From: Gammaproteobacteria bacterium | GTDB taxonomy: Bacteria; Pseudomonadota; Gammaproteobacteria; HTCC5015 | NCBI GenBank assembly: GCA_028284675.1 | Contig: JANQRI010000025.1 | Location: 1-39,205, forward strand | Direction: 5' to 3' | Length of the DNA: 39,205 nucleotides | Shown: positions 10,490 through 20,598 of the stretch, one piece after another | How the letters are laid out: each line of letters begins with the position of its first letter | Position numbering within the stretch: the first letter of the stretch is position 1 | The notes under the pieces: model-generated | The model's database searches: none | The model's input: only the letters and a program-made list of their open reading frames with translations | Told to the model about the DNA's origin: nothing | Position numbers and translations under genes: made by a program

Positions 10490-10494
10490 TCATC

Positions 10495-10784
10495 TAGGGC
10501 CTGTTCACACTAATTGCATTCATCTGTTGGGCCTGAAAAAGCGCCAGTCACCAACAGTAGGCGCTTTAAGCGAGGCGCGAGGAGAGAAGTTTGGTTATTC
10601 CAAATGAGCGATGCGCAACGCCGAGTGGCGTTTTTTCAGGCCTAACCCGAAGGGCCGGGACCGTTTTTGCGCCCGGCGGCGTTATCATTCGCTTATGTGG
10701 AATAACCACATCACGCTTATTCTGCCTTGCCGGACACAAAAACGGCCTCCGGCAGGTGCATGCAATTAGTGTGAACAGGCCCTA
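10495..10784. mobile_element. MITE-like element with perfect terminal inverted repeats and TA flanks
   Basis: Bases 10495-10519 and 10760-10784 are a perfect 25-bp inverted repeat beginning TAGGGCCTGTTCACACTAAT. The outer TA on each side may be a duplicated TA target, as made by IS630/Tc1-type transposases (inference). The interior encodes no transposase. It holds two nested inverted repeats: about 10529-10545 with 10626-10642 (17 bases, one mismatch), and GGTTATTCCA near 10593 with TGGAATAACC near 10698. A transcript through it would fold into a long branched hairpin. It sits in the zwf-pgl gap without breaking either gene. Confidence 0.8.
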
Positions 10785-10802
10785 TGCAACAGGTGTTTAG
10801 CA

Positions 10803-11510
10803 ATGGCTGAATTGTTAAAGTTTACAGACAAACAGGCAATGGCTGCGGAGCTGGCCGGGGTGATTGCATCGGATTTGCGCGACTCACTGAACACCCGCGG
10901 TGCCGCAAGTCTGGTAGTCTCCGGCGGGAGTACACCGAAACTTTTGTTTCAGCAATTGTCCGGGCAGGCTTTGCGTTGGGAGAATGTCGTTGTCACACTC
11001 GCCGATGAGCGCTGGGTGGATGCGGGCTCTGCCGACAGTAATGAATACCTGGTTCGCAATACCTTATTAATTGATGCGGCGGCTGATGCAAAATTTATTC
11101 CGCTGAAAACCGCCGATGCGTCGCCGGAGGATGCGCTGGCCGGTCTCGAAACCGCATTGGCTGTATTGCCAACACCGCTGGATACGGTGCTGCTGGGTAT
11201 GGGCGATGACGGCCATACTGCGTCATTGTTTCCGCATGCATCTGCATTAAGCGACGCTTTGGATATGAACAGCGGACGACAGTGCATGGCATTAACACCG
11301 AAACAATTGCCGGCGCATGCACCTTATCCTCGAATCACATTAACACTACCAAAGTTGTTGGATAGTCGGCGAATAATATTACTGTTATCCGGCGATGCCA
11401 AGCTGGATGTCTATCAGCAGGCGCTGGATGGAACTGATACCAATGAAATGCCGGTGCGTGCGGTATTGCACCAGACACAAACACCGGTAGTCACTTACTG
11501 GGCGCCGTAA
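10803..11510 (+). CDS. pgl: 6-phosphogluconolactonase
   Basis: It hydrolyses 6-phosphogluconolactone to 6-phosphogluconate, the step after zwf. The 235-residue DevB-type protein carries VSGGSTPK near residue 37, the TLADERWV strand and the GMGDDGHTASLFP active-site loop, all typical of the family. It starts just after the mobile element at 10495-10784 and is followed 12 bases later by edd. If the element reduces read-through from zwf, pgl and the downstream genes may depend on a promoter inside or after it. Confidence 0.94.
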   Translation: MAELLKFTDKQAMAAELAGVIASDLRDSLNTRGAASLVVSGGSTPKLLFQQLSGQALRWENVVVTLADERWVDAGSADSNEYLVRNTLLIDAAADAKFIPLKTADASPEDALAGLETALAVLPTPLDTVLLGMGDDGHTASLFPHASALSDALDMNSGRQCMALTPKQLPAHAPYPRITLTLPKLLDSRRIILLLSGDAKLDVYQQALDGTDTNEMPVRAVLHQTQTPVVTYWAP

Positions 11511-11522
11511 GGCGGAGGCAGA

Positions 11523-13337
11523 ATGATGCAAAAGCAAGTATTGGAAGTTACCGAAAGAATACAGGCACGCAGCCGTGACACGCGCAAAGCTTATCTGGAG
11601 AAGATACAGCACTGGGGTAAAGACAGTCCGCTGCGCGGCAGTTTGTCCTGCGGGAATCTGGCGCATGGCTTCGCGGCTGCGCCGCGCGAAGACAAGATTG
11701 CGATCCGTGCGGTGAAGAAAGCCAATATCGGCATTGTTTCGGCATATAATGAAATGCTGTCGGCGCATCAGCCGCTGGGCGATTACCCGCGTATTATAAA
11801 AGAAGCGGTGCGTGAAATTGGTTGCACCGCACAGTTTGCCGGTGGCGTACCGGCCATGTGTGATGGCGTTACCCAGGGGCAACCGGGTATGGAGCTGAGT
11901 TTGTTCAGCCGTGATGTGATTGCAATGGCAACCGCCGTTGCGTTATCTCACAATATGTTTGATGGTGCGCTATGCCTGGGTGTCTGCGATAAAATTGTAC
12001 CGGGCCTGATGATGGGGGCGCTTAGTTTCGGTCATTTGCCGGTGATATTCGTACCGGCCGGGCCGATGACTTCCGGTTTGCCGAATAATGAAAAGGCGCG
12101 AATACGTAATGAGTTTGCCCAGGGCAAGATCGGGCGCGACGAATTATTAAAAGCTGAGTCTGAATCGTATCACGGTGTGGGCACCTGCACATTCTATGGC
12201 ACTGCGAACAGCAATCAGATGTTAATGGAAGTGATGGGAATGCATATGCCCGGCACCGCGTTTGTGAATCCGGGCACCATAATCCGTGATGCGCTGACAC
12301 GCGCGGCGGCAAAACGTGTCGCGGAAATTACCGCGCTCGGCGATCAATATACCCCGATCGCAGAGATTATCGATGAACGTGCGATTGTTAACGGCATCGT
12401 CGGTCTGCTTGCAACCGGCGGTTCCACCAATCATGCGATTCATATCGTTGCAATTGCAAAAGCGGCAGGGGTTGATGTTAACTGGGATGATTTTGCCGAT
12501 CTTTCCTCGGTTGTGCCGCTGTTGACCCGGATGTATCCGAACGGACAGGCTGATGTGAATCATTTTCATGCCGCCGGGGGTATGGCGTTTTTGGTTGGCG
12601 AGCTTTTGGATGCCGGTCTGTTACATGCGGATATCAATACTGTTGTGGGTAAAGGTATGCAGCAATATCGGCAGGAACCGTTTCTGGATGGCGACACACT
12701 GGCGTGGCGCGACGGCAGCGCCAAATCCCTGGATACCGATATTCTTAGACCGGTCAGTGATCCGTTTAGCACTGAAGGGGGGCTGCGGGTAATGCACGGT
12801 AATATCGGCCGGGCGGTGGTCAAAACATCAGCGGTTAAGCCGGAACATCAGGTGGTTGAAGCACCTGCGGTTGTGTTTGACAGTCAAAGTGAGCTGCAGG
12901 CCGCATTTAAAAACGGTCAACTTGAAAAAGACTGTATTGCGGTTGTGCGGTTTCAGGGTCCGAAAGCCAACGGCATGCCGGAGCTGCATAAATTGACGCC
13001 GCATTTAAGTGTGCAGCAGGATAAAGGGTTTAAAGTCGGCCTCGTTACCGACGGGCGGATGTCGGGCGCATCCGGTAAAGTGCCAGCCGCAATTCATATC
13101 ACACCGGAAGCGGTGAATGGCGGTATGCTCGCCAGGCTGAAAGACGGTGATATTATTCGTTTGGATGCGCAACAGGGTATTCTTGAGGTTAAAGTCAGCG
13201 ACGAAGAATTGGCTGCGCGTACGCCGGTAAATCCGGATCTAAGTGCGAACGAATTGGGTATGGGGCGTGAGCTGTTTGGGCATATGCGCCGCAATACCAG
13301 TGACCCCGAGTCGGGTGCGAGTGTGTTCTTTGATTAA
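11523..13337 (+). CDS. edd: Phosphogluconate dehydratase
   Basis: It dehydrates 6-phosphogluconate to 2-keto-3-deoxy-6-phosphogluconate, the first committed Entner-Doudoroff step. The 604-residue length and the motifs CDGVTQGQPGMELS, GVCDKIVPG, TGGSTNHAIH and DGRMSGASGKVPAAIH identify the Edd branch of the IlvD/Edd family; the conserved cysteines are the expected ligands of the iron-sulfur cluster. Two adjacent ATGs follow a GGAGG; the second (11526) has the better spacing of seven bases. glk starts six bases after the stop. Confidence 0.96.
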   Translation: MMQKQVLEVTERIQARSRDTRKAYLEKIQHWGKDSPLRGSLSCGNLAHGFAAAPREDKIAIRAVKKANIGIVSAYNEMLSAHQPLGDYPRIIKEAVREIGCTAQFAGGVPAMCDGVTQGQPGMELSLFSRDVIAMATAVALSHNMFDGALCLGVCDKIVPGLMMGALSFGHLPVIFVPAGPMTSGLPNNEKARIRNEFAQGKIGRDELLKAESESYHGVGTCTFYGTANSNQMLMEVMGMHMPGTAFVNPGTIIRDALTRAAAKRVAEITALGDQYTPIAEIIDERAIVNGIVGLLATGGSTNHAIHIVAIAKAAGVDVNWDDFADLSSVVPLLTRMYPNGQADVNHFHAAGGMAFLVGELLDAGLLHADINTVVGKGMQQYRQEPFLDGDTLAWRDGSAKSLDTDILRPVSDPFSTEGGLRVMHGNIGRAVVKTSAVKPEHQVVEAPAVVFDSQSELQAAFKNGQLEKDCIAVVRFQGPKANGMPELHKLTPHLSVQQDKGFKVGLVTDGRMSGASGKVPAAIHITPEAVNGGMLARLKDGDIIRLDAQQGILEVKVSDEELAARTPVNPDLSANELGMGRELFGHMRRNTSDPESGASVFFD

Positions 13338-13343
13338 AACGGT

Positions 13344-14354
13344 ATGAGTTTGTCAGACGGTAAAACAGTGTATGGTTTGGTCGCCGATATTGGCGGCACT
13401 AATGCGCGCTTTGCATTGGTTGAGTTAACGTCTGATGCAAAAATTACGCTGTTATCGTTACAGAAAATGCGCTGTGCGGATTATCCGACTCTGGCGGCCG
13501 CGGTGCGCGAGTATTATCAGCAAGCTGATATTCCGGCCGCACAGGTGCAAGGTGCAACTATTGCGGTTGCCGGTCCGGTCGAAGGTGACTGGTTTGAAAT
13601 GACCAATAATCCCTGGGCTTTTTCAATACAGGCGATCAAGGCCGAACTGGGATTGCAGCGGTTGGCATTAATAAATGATTATGCAGCGCAAGCCTGGGCA
13701 GTGACCTGTATGACTGAACAGGATTATGTGGCTATCGGTACAGCCACGGTCGATACAGAGACGGCAGCAACCGCGTCTGTCGGAGTGTTGGGGCCGGGTA
13801 CCGGTCTGGGGATTGGCGGTTTTGTTCGGCAGGATAAAACATTTATCGCACTGCAGACTGAAGGCGGCCATGCGAATTTTGCGCCGACCAATGAAATTGA
13901 AATGGAAATACTGAAAGTGTTGATGCATAAATACGGGCGTGTATCCAATGAGCGCTTACTGTCGGGACAGGGACTGGTCGATTTATATCATGCGCTCGCG
14001 CAAATCGAATCGCAGCCGGCCACAGAGCTGGAGGCGGCCGAGATCAGTGCGGCCGCGGTTGCAGGCAAGGATATGTTATGTGTAAACACCTTAAACCAGT
14101 TTTGTGCAACGCTCGGTAGCGTCGCCGGTGATCTGGCTTTATTGTTGGGTGCGAAAGCCGGGGTTTATATCGCCGGCGGTATTGTGCCGCGGTTTGTGGA
14201 GTTTTTTAAACAAAGCCCTTTTCGAAAACGCTTTGAAGCGAAAGGACGGTTTAGTGCTTATAATGCCGCGATACCGACCCGCCTGATTATTGCCGAACAA
14301 CCCGGATTATTAGGTGCCGCCGCGCACCAACGTGCAAACTGTTTACCTGATTAA
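13344..14354 (+). CDS. glk: Glucokinase
   Basis: It phosphorylates glucose with ATP, supplying glucose 6-phosphate to zwf and linking the glycogen-degrading genes downstream to the Entner-Doudoroff route. The 336-residue protein has the ATP loop DIGGTNARFAL near residue 15, LGPGTGLGIGGF and the TEGGHANFAP motif of the bacterial Glk family. It starts six bases after edd and ends 17 bases before eda, so it is part of the same transcription unit. Confidence 0.94.
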   Translation: MSLSDGKTVYGLVADIGGTNARFALVELTSDAKITLLSLQKMRCADYPTLAAAVREYYQQADIPAAQVQGATIAVAGPVEGDWFEMTNNPWAFSIQAIKAELGLQRLALINDYAAQAWAVTCMTEQDYVAIGTATVDTETAATASVGVLGPGTGLGIGGFVRQDKTFIALQTEGGHANFAPTNEIEMEILKVLMHKYGRVSNERLLSGQGLVDLYHALAQIESQPATELEAAEISAAAVAGKDMLCVNTLNQFCATLGSVAGDLALLLGAKAGVYIAGGIVPRFVEFFKQSPFRKRFEAKGRFSAYNAAIPTRLIIAEQPGLLGAAAHQRANCLPD

Positions 14355-14371
14355 TATTAAAGAGAAAAAAC

Positions 14372-15022
14372 ATGGCTGAGTATACGGTTCAACAGGTTAT
14401 GCAGGCATCGCTGGTGGTGCCGGTGCTGGTTATCGATAACGCGGAGGATGCGGTGCCGTTGGCAAATGCGCTGGTGGCAGGTGGTATTAAAGTGTTGGAA
14501 ATCACCTTGCGAACTCCGGCTGCGTTGCCTGCGGTGGAAGCTATTGCCGGCCAGGTCAGTGATGCGATTGTCGGTGTGGGCACGGTAAGTTCAGCGGCTC
14601 AGTTGCAGGATTCGATTGACTCCGGTGCACAATTTGCGATCAGTCCGGGTGTGACACCGCAGTTGCTGGAGGCGGCCGGCAGCAGTCGTATTCCGTTTCT
14701 GCCGGGGATTGCAACCGTTTCAGAATTGATGCTGGGTATCGAGGCGGGGCTTAAACATTTTAAATTTTTTCCGGCGACCGCGGCCGGCGGCGTGCCGGTT
14801 TTGAAAGCATTTGCGGGGCCGTTTCCGGATGTGGTGTTTTGTCCGACCGGCGGCATCGGCGAAAATAATTTTCTGGAGTTTTTATCGTTGCCTAATGTGT
14901 TATGCGTCGGCGGTTCGTGGGTTGCACCGGCCGGTTTGATTCGGGCAAAAGACTGGCCGGCGATTACCCAGCTGGCGCGTAAAGCGGCGGACTCGGCGAA
15001 TCAGTTGCTGAGTGTTCAATAA
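14372..15022 (+). CDS. eda: KDPG aldolase (2-keto-3-deoxy-6-phosphogluconate aldolase)
   Basis: It cleaves KDPG to pyruvate and glyceraldehyde 3-phosphate, the last Entner-Doudoroff step. The 216-residue class I aldolase shows VLEITLRTP, GVGTV and the FKFFPA motif containing the Schiff-base lysine, plus the phosphate-binding CPTGGI. The ribosome site AAAGAGA lies upstream of the ATG. glgB follows 21 bases later, which suggests that the Entner-Doudoroff and glycogen genes may be transcribed together. Confidence 0.95.
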   Translation: MAEYTVQQVMQASLVVPVLVIDNAEDAVPLANALVAGGIKVLEITLRTPAALPAVEAIAGQVSDAIVGVGTVSSAAQLQDSIDSGAQFAISPGVTPQLLEAAGSSRIPFLPGIATVSELMLGIEAGLKHFKFFPATAAGGVPVLKAFAGPFPDVVFCPTGGIGENNFLEFLSLPNVLCVGGSWVAPAGLIRAKDWPAITQLARKAADSANQLLSVQ

Positions 15023-15043
15023 ACGGGCGGGAGCGAAGCGATT

Positions 15044-17269
15044 ATGTCGACACTGTTAAGTGCAAACGATATCGAGCAACTGGTTGAAGCCAGGCACTAT
15101 GCGCCCCGTTCCTTGTTGGGCTTTCATGAGATTGAAAATGAACACGGCCTTAAGGAATGGGTGATCCGGGTATTTGAACCTGAAGCAAAGGCTGTTTCAA
15201 TGTTTTGGGCGGATCAGTCCGAGCAGGACGCGGTGCCGTTGAGCCGTATTCATGACGGCGGTTTATTTGAACTTTTTTTACAGCATCGTGATGAGTTGCA
15301 GCCGTATAAGCTGGTTGTTGAGTACAAAGACGGCAATCGTGAAATTAAATATGACCCGTATTATTTTTCACCACAGCTCAGTGATTATGATCTTTATCTG
15401 TTCGGTCAGGGAAATCATCACCGGATATATTCCAAGCTCGGTGCGCATATCACTTCACTGGATGATGTGGAAGGCACGCACTTTGCGGTATGGGCGCCGA
15501 ACGCGGAACGGGTCAGTGTAGTCGGCGATTTTAATTACTGGGACGGACGCAAACACGCGATGCAGGTGCGCGGCGGATCAGGGGTCTGGGAGTTGTTTGT
15601 ACCGAGTGTGGGTGAAGGCACGCTGTATAAATACGAAATTCGTTCCAAAAACGGTGACATGCATATGAAGTCGGACCCTTATGGGTTTGCGATGCAACTG
15701 CGACCGGAGACCGCATCAATTGTTGCTCAGATTGACGGCTATAAGTGGCGGGATAACGACTGGATGCAGCGTCGCGCCGAACAAAATATTTTTGAACAGC
15801 CGGTCAATATCTATGAAGTGCATATGGGCTCATGGAAACGGGTGCCTGAACAGGACAATCGTTTTTTAAGTTATCTGGAAATGGCGGATGAGCTGATTCC
15901 GTATGTAAAGGAGATGGGCTATACGCATATCGAGTTAATGGGCGTCGCTGAATACCCTTATGATGCATCATGGGGTTACCAGGTGGCCGGACATTTTGCG
16001 CCGACGTCACGCTATGGTAATCCGAAAGAGCTAATGTATTTTATTGATCGCTGTCATCAGGCCGATATCGGCGTGATTATGGACTGGGTGCCCGCGCATT
16101 TTCCGCGGGATGCGCACGGCCTGGCGCATTTTGACGGCAGTGCACTGTATGAGCATGAAGATCCGCGGCTCGGCGAACATAAGGACTGGGGAACAAAAAT
16201 ATTTAATTACGGCCGCAATGAAGTTAAAAACTTTTTGGTTGCAAATGCGCTGTATTGGCTGGAGTACTATCACCTGGACGGCATCCGGGTTGATGCGGTT
16301 GCATCAATGTTATATCTGGACTACAGCCGCGAGGAAGGCGAGTGGGTGCCGAATAAATTCGGCGGCCGTGAAAATCTGGAAGCCATTGATTTTATAAAAG
16401 CGTTTAATGAAGCGATTTTTCAATATCATCCGGGCATTCTGTCGGTGGCTGAAGAGTCCACCGCGTTTCCCGGAGTCAGTCACCCGACCTATGCCGGCGG
16501 GCTGGGCTTTAATATGAAATGGAATATGGGCTGGATGAACGACAGTCTGCGCTATATAGAACTGGACCCGGTGTACCGGCGTTACAACAGCCACTTGCTG
16601 ACGTTCTCGATGATATACGCATATACTGAGAAATATATTCTGCCGATATCCCACGATGAAGTGGTGCACGGCAAGCGCGCATTGTTGTCGAAGATGCCGG
16701 GTGATGACTGGCAGAAACGGGCCAACTACCGGTTGTATTTAAGTTTTATGATGGCGCACCCGGGTAAAAAGCTTTTGTTTATGGGCAGTGAGTTCGGTCA
16801 ATGGGAAGAGTGGAAAGAAGACCAAAGCCTGAACTGGCAGCACCTGGAGTTTGATTTTCATCATCAGTTGCAACATTTTTGCCGGACCTTAAACCATTTT
16901 TATCTCGATAACCCGCAGATGTATCGTAACGATAATAACCCTAATGGTTTCGAGTGGATCGACCTGCATGACCATGATAACTGTGTTTATTCGTTTCTGC
17001 GTCGCGGATTGCCGGATGACCCCGAGCCGCCGATTGTTTTTGCGTTCAATTTAACTCCGGTGCCGCGGGACAACTATGCGGTCGGGGTGCCGGATGCCGG
17101 CCGCTACCGAAAAGTTCTGGATAGCGATGCCGAGGCTTTTGGTGGTTCTGCGCATAACGGTCAGCAGGAAGTACATAGTGAGAATGTCTGGTGGCATAAC
17201 CGGGAGCACCGGCTTTTACTGAATCTACCGCCATTGGCAATGGTCGCATTTACCCTCGAACAAGATTAA
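15044..17269 (+). CDS. glgB: 1,4-alpha-glucan branching enzyme
   Basis: It makes alpha-1,6 branches in glycogen by cutting and transferring alpha-1,4 chains. The 741-residue protein has two N-terminal beta-sandwich (CBM48-like) parts, the second starting near residue 146 at HFAVWAPNAERVSVVGDFN, followed by the GH13 barrel with DWVPAHF, GIRVDAVASMLY (nucleophile Asp), VAEEST (acid/base Glu) and ISHDEVVHGK. The length is typical of GlgB. No glgA, glgC or glgP is in the window, so the polymerising enzyme must be elsewhere. Confidence 0.96.
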   Translation: MSTLLSANDIEQLVEARHYAPRSLLGFHEIENEHGLKEWVIRVFEPEAKAVSMFWADQSEQDAVPLSRIHDGGLFELFLQHRDELQPYKLVVEYKDGNREIKYDPYYFSPQLSDYDLYLFGQGNHHRIYSKLGAHITSLDDVEGTHFAVWAPNAERVSVVGDFNYWDGRKHAMQVRGGSGVWELFVPSVGEGTLYKYEIRSKNGDMHMKSDPYGFAMQLRPETASIVAQIDGYKWRDNDWMQRRAEQNIFEQPVNIYEVHMGSWKRVPEQDNRFLSYLEMADELIPYVKEMGYTHIELMGVAEYPYDASWGYQVAGHFAPTSRYGNPKELMYFIDRCHQADIGVIMDWVPAHFPRDAHGLAHFDGSALYEHEDPRLGEHKDWGTKIFNYGRNEVKNFLVANALYWLEYYHLDGIRVDAVASMLYLDYSREEGEWVPNKFGGRENLEAIDFIKAFNEAIFQYHPGILSVAEESTAFPGVSHPTYAGGLGFNMKWNMGWMNDSLRYIELDPVYRRYNSHLLTFSMIYAYTEKYILPISHDEVVHGKRALLSKMPGDDWQKRANYRLYLSFMMAHPGKKLLFMGSEFGQWEEWKEDQSLNWQHLEFDFHHQLQHFCRTLNHFYLDNPQMYRNDNNPNGFEWIDLHDHDNCVYSFLRRGLPDDPEPPIVFAFNLTPVPRDNYAVGVPDAGRYRKVLDSDAEAFGGSAHNGQQEVHSENVWWHNREHRLLLNLPPLAMVAFTLEQD

Positions 17270-17322
17270 AAGCGCATGGCCGATAGAGCATTAACACCCG
17301 GAATTTTTTATGGTAGCGATGA

Positions 17323-20300
17323 ATGGTTAAACCCAGCGTAACACTTCCGATCGCCGATAAACTGGATCATTATTTCCGGCAGATTGACCGCATTATATTG
17401 TCACGTCAGCATCCGTTGACGGGATTGATGCCGGCCAGCACTGCGGTGAATTCTCATGGGGACTATACCGACGCCTGGGTGCGGGATAATGTGTATGCAA
17501 TCCAGTCGGTATGGGGTCTGGCCATTGCTTATCGTAAAGCCGGCTGTGATAACGGTCGTGCGTATTTGCTGGAGCAGTCGGTTGTTAAATTAATGCGCGG
17601 TTTGCTGGTTGCGATGATGCGGCAGGCGGATAAAGTCGAACGTTTTAAACGTTCCCGCAACCCCGAAGATGCGTTGCATGCAAAGTATGATATTCATACC
17701 GGCGATACAGTGGTTGCAGACCATGAATGGGGTCATCTGCAGCTGGATGCAACCGGTATATTTATGTTGATGCTTGCGCAAATGACGAAGTCCGGACTGC
17801 GCATTGTATTCAGTGTGGACGAAGTCAATTTTGTACAGAATCTTGTTTATTATCTGGGGCGTGCGTACCGCACAGCCGATTTTGGTATCTGGGAACGCGG
17901 CAATAAAATTAATGACGGTCGTGCCGAAATCAACGCCAGCTCATTGGGCATTGTGCAGGCCGCACTGGATGCGATGCGCGGGCTGAACCTGTTTTGCGAT
18001 GATTTCTATCAGCAGGCTGTTGTGCATGTGATTATCGATGAAATCGCACAGACACAGGTGATGCTGGAATCACTATTGCCCCGGGAATCCATTTCTAAAG
18101 AAACTGATGCGGCATTACTCGCGGTGATCGGTTATCCGGCGTTTGCGGTTGAAGATGAGGCACTGGTTGCAGAAACCCGTAAACATATTTTGGAGAAACT
18201 CAGTGGTCAATACGGTTGTAAACGGTTTTTGCTGGATGGGCACCAAACAGTGCTTGAAGATAAAAACCGCCTGTATTATGAATACAATGAACTGAGAAAA
18301 TTTGAGCATATTGAATCGGAATGGCCGCTGTTTTTTACATATTTGTTTATCGATGCGATTTGCCGCGAAGATTATGTTGAAGCAAGCTCTTACCACGATA
18401 AACTGCAGTCATTGCTGGTAGAAAAAGATGGTTTACTGCTGTTGCCCGAACTGTACTATGTTCCGGCCGATGAGGTTGAAGCAGAAAAGCAGGAGCCGGG
18501 CAGTCAGAAGCGCCTGCCGAACGATAATGTGCCGCTGATTTGGGCGCAAAGCCTGTATTATCTGGGTTGTTTGCTTGACGATAACCTGATTTCGATCGAG
18601 GACATTGACCCGTTGCGCCGGCATGCGCGGGTGGGGCGCAAGCGGCGGGTTGAAGTGCAAATTGCGTTGCTTGCTGAAGACAAGTCCGCGAAGAAAAAAC
18701 TTTCGGATATAGGTTGCCCCAGTGAAACAGTAGATCAGATTAAAGATCTTACCGTTAAAGAAGCACGCGAACTCTCAAGAGTGTTCAGTTATATCGGGCG
18801 TAATGAAAAGTTACAGTTGAGCGGCCGGCCGATACGGCGGATGCGTATAAAAATGACCTCTCAGGTTTATCGTATTCGTAACCAGTTGGTGGCGTTCCTG
18901 CCGCATTTTCAGAACCAGACCGCATTTTATGTCAATCTCGATAACCATATGCTGGTCGAGATACTCAGCGCGGAGTTGAATTATCTGGTGCACTATTGGG
19001 ATCAGCCGGGCAAGCCGCTGATTATTTTAATGGTGAATGACACCATGCTGCAGGCCGGAGACAGCCAGGCATTTTTGGATTTTCTAAAAAGTGCCGGGCA
19101 GGGCAAATTTAAATCCGTCAGTTTGAAACTCGGTGCACTGAGTACGTTAATTCATAATGCCGGCTATGAAGCGATCAAGGAAGTTCATGATTACTCATTC
19201 GTAGAGCCTGCCGGTGTTATTAAAACTGAAATTGATAATCTGTTGGAGTTTGATCCGGCTGCACTGAAGCCGATAAAGCAGGGCAGTGAAAAACTATTAA
19301 GGCCGATAGAGGATTCTGCGGTTTTGGCAGCCAGCCTGTTGAAAACCAAAAATCTATATGAGCAGGTCTATACGCTTGAGATTCTTGCGCAACGCCATGG
19401 TTTGGAGTTTATGGTCGAGCTTGAAGAAGGCTCCGAACGGTCCGCCTCGGTTAAGAAGCTGATTGAAGAAGTCTATGATAAAGCGTGTGAACTACGCCGC
19501 TGGGGTATTATCCGGGCCGCTGCGGGGTTGCTCGATAAATATTATGATCGCCTGGATGTCGCGGTGCAGGAAATGGTCATTCGCCAAAAACAGGTGATGG
19601 TCGGGCGAACACATCAGTCATCATTTACCATCACCGAGATTTTAACCAGTAAGGAAATTCATCAGAAAATTAAAGAATACAATGAGGGTGATGCGCGGGA
19701 AGCTCAGCTTAACCAGGAACTTCTATATTGCCTGAGTCTTTTGATAAAGAAAAAACCGGAACTATTTGAACGTATTATCACCGTCAGGATCGGTCATTTG
19801 CTGGTGCTATGCGTTAGTGAATATGCAAATGAGCAGAAGCTCGATGAGGATCAGGCATTTGATGCGTTTGCGGAGCTGAGTCCATATGAAATACAAAAAC
19901 GTTTAAAAAGTTTGCTAAGTCATTATCAAAAAGCCGATATCGAATATTCGAATCTGCAGGCCCTGCATTATGTAAAACCGGATAGCGATCTGGTTTTTGT
20001 AAGTTTTTCGGAAGTTGATGATCCAAATAAACCGGAAGAAGTGGTTGACTGGCTGGAGTGGCGTAAGCAGGCCGGCATTATATTAAGCACGCCGGAGCAT
20101 TTCTACGGCAAGCTGTGGGACTTGCTGGGCCGTTGCAGCGGCATTGTGATCGGCGACCGCTATAATTTCCGTAATCGTCTGGATACTCAGTATATACACG
20201 GCGCGATGACCCGTGACGAACGCAGTTTCGCACTGCTGGTGGATCGTATATTGAACGAGATATACGCGCCTGAGTATCGTTATCTGATGATAGAGGCCAT

Positions 20301-20598
20301 CATGTCGATATCTGTTTTTGTTGAGGCTAATCCCGGGCTGCAGTTTAATGATTTTCTGGTGTTGGATACAATTCTCGAACAAGCCAAACAATTTGAATGG
20401 GCGCAACAAAATGAAGTTGGAGCACTTTCCGGGGATCAGCACGCTGCGGCATGGAAAGTGTTTTATCAAAGCCCGCCGCACAAAGTGGCGTTGGCGATTA
20501 ATATGGCGCTGGAGCATTTATTAAATGACAGGCAGGCGGTATTAAATGTGCCACCGGAGAAAGTCACTGAACAGCAGGGACAACAGATACAAGCGTAA
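17323..20598 (+). CDS. GH15 protein similar to phosphorylase kinase alpha/beta regulatory subunits
   Basis: A 1,091-residue soluble protein. Its first 450 residues resemble the GH15-like N-terminal half of eukaryotic phosphorylase b kinase alpha/beta: YTDAWVRDNVYAIQSVWGL, SVVKLMRGLL, WGHLQLDATG, DEVNFVQNLVYYLGRAY, TADFGIWERG and EINASSLG are all recognisable from that family. The remaining 600 residues also look like the PhK regulatory subunits (for example KLSGRPIRRMRIKMTSQVYRIR near 500). No kinase catalytic subunit is adjacent. The gene lies between glgB and glgX, so a role in alpha-glucan sensing or hydrolysis is inferred. The ATG at 17323 has only a weak ribosome site. Confidence 0.8.
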   Translation: MVKPSVTLPIADKLDHYFRQIDRIILSRQHPLTGLMPASTAVNSHGDYTDAWVRDNVYAIQSVWGLAIAYRKAGCDNGRAYLLEQSVVKLMRGLLVAMMRQADKVERFKRSRNPEDALHAKYDIHTGDTVVADHEWGHLQLDATGIFMLMLAQMTKSGLRIVFSVDEVNFVQNLVYYLGRAYRTADFGIWERGNKINDGRAEINASSLGIVQAALDAMRGLNLFCDDFYQQAVVHVIIDEIAQTQVMLESLLPRESISKETDAALLAVIGYPAFAVEDEALVAETRKHILEKLSGQYGCKRFLLDGHQTVLEDKNRLYYEYNELRKFEHIESEWPLFFTYLFIDAICREDYVEASSYHDKLQSLLVEKDGLLLLPELYYVPADEVEAEKQEPGSQKRLPNDNVPLIWAQSLYYLGCLLDDNLISIEDIDPLRRHARVGRKRRVEVQIALLAEDKSAKKKLSDIGCPSETVDQIKDLTVKEARELSRVFSYIGRNEKLQLSGRPIRRMRIKMTSQVYRIRNQLVAFLPHFQNQTAFYVNLDNHMLVEILSAELNYLVHYWDQPGKPLIILMVNDTMLQAGDSQAFLDFLKSAGQGKFKSVSLKLGALSTLIHNAGYEAIKEVHDYSFVEPAGVIKTEIDNLLEFDPAALKPIKQGSEKLLRPIEDSAVLAASLLKTKNLYEQVYTLEILAQRHGLEFMVELEEGSERSASVKKLIEEVYDKACELRRWGIIRAAAGLLDKYYDRLDVAVQEMVIRQKQVMVGRTHQSSFTITEILTSKEIHQKIKEYNEGDAREAQLNQELLYCLSLLIKKKPELFERIITVRIGHLLVLCVSEYANEQKLDEDQAFDAFAELSPYEIQKRLKSLLSHYQKADIEYSNLQALHYVKPDSDLVFVSFSEVDDPNKPEEVVDWLEWRKQAGIILSTPEHFYGKLWDLLGRCSGIVIGDRYNFRNRLDTQYIHGAMTRDERSFALLVDRILNEIYAPEYRYLMIEAIMSISVFVEANPGLQFNDFLVLDTILEQAKQFEWAQQNEVGALSGDQHAAAWKVFYQSPPHKVALAINMALEHLLNDRQAVLNVPPEKVTEQQGQQIQA

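Noticed and set aside
10591..10800. Short gene inside the MITE
   Set aside because: The frame is a by-product of the inverted repeats and has no ribosome site.
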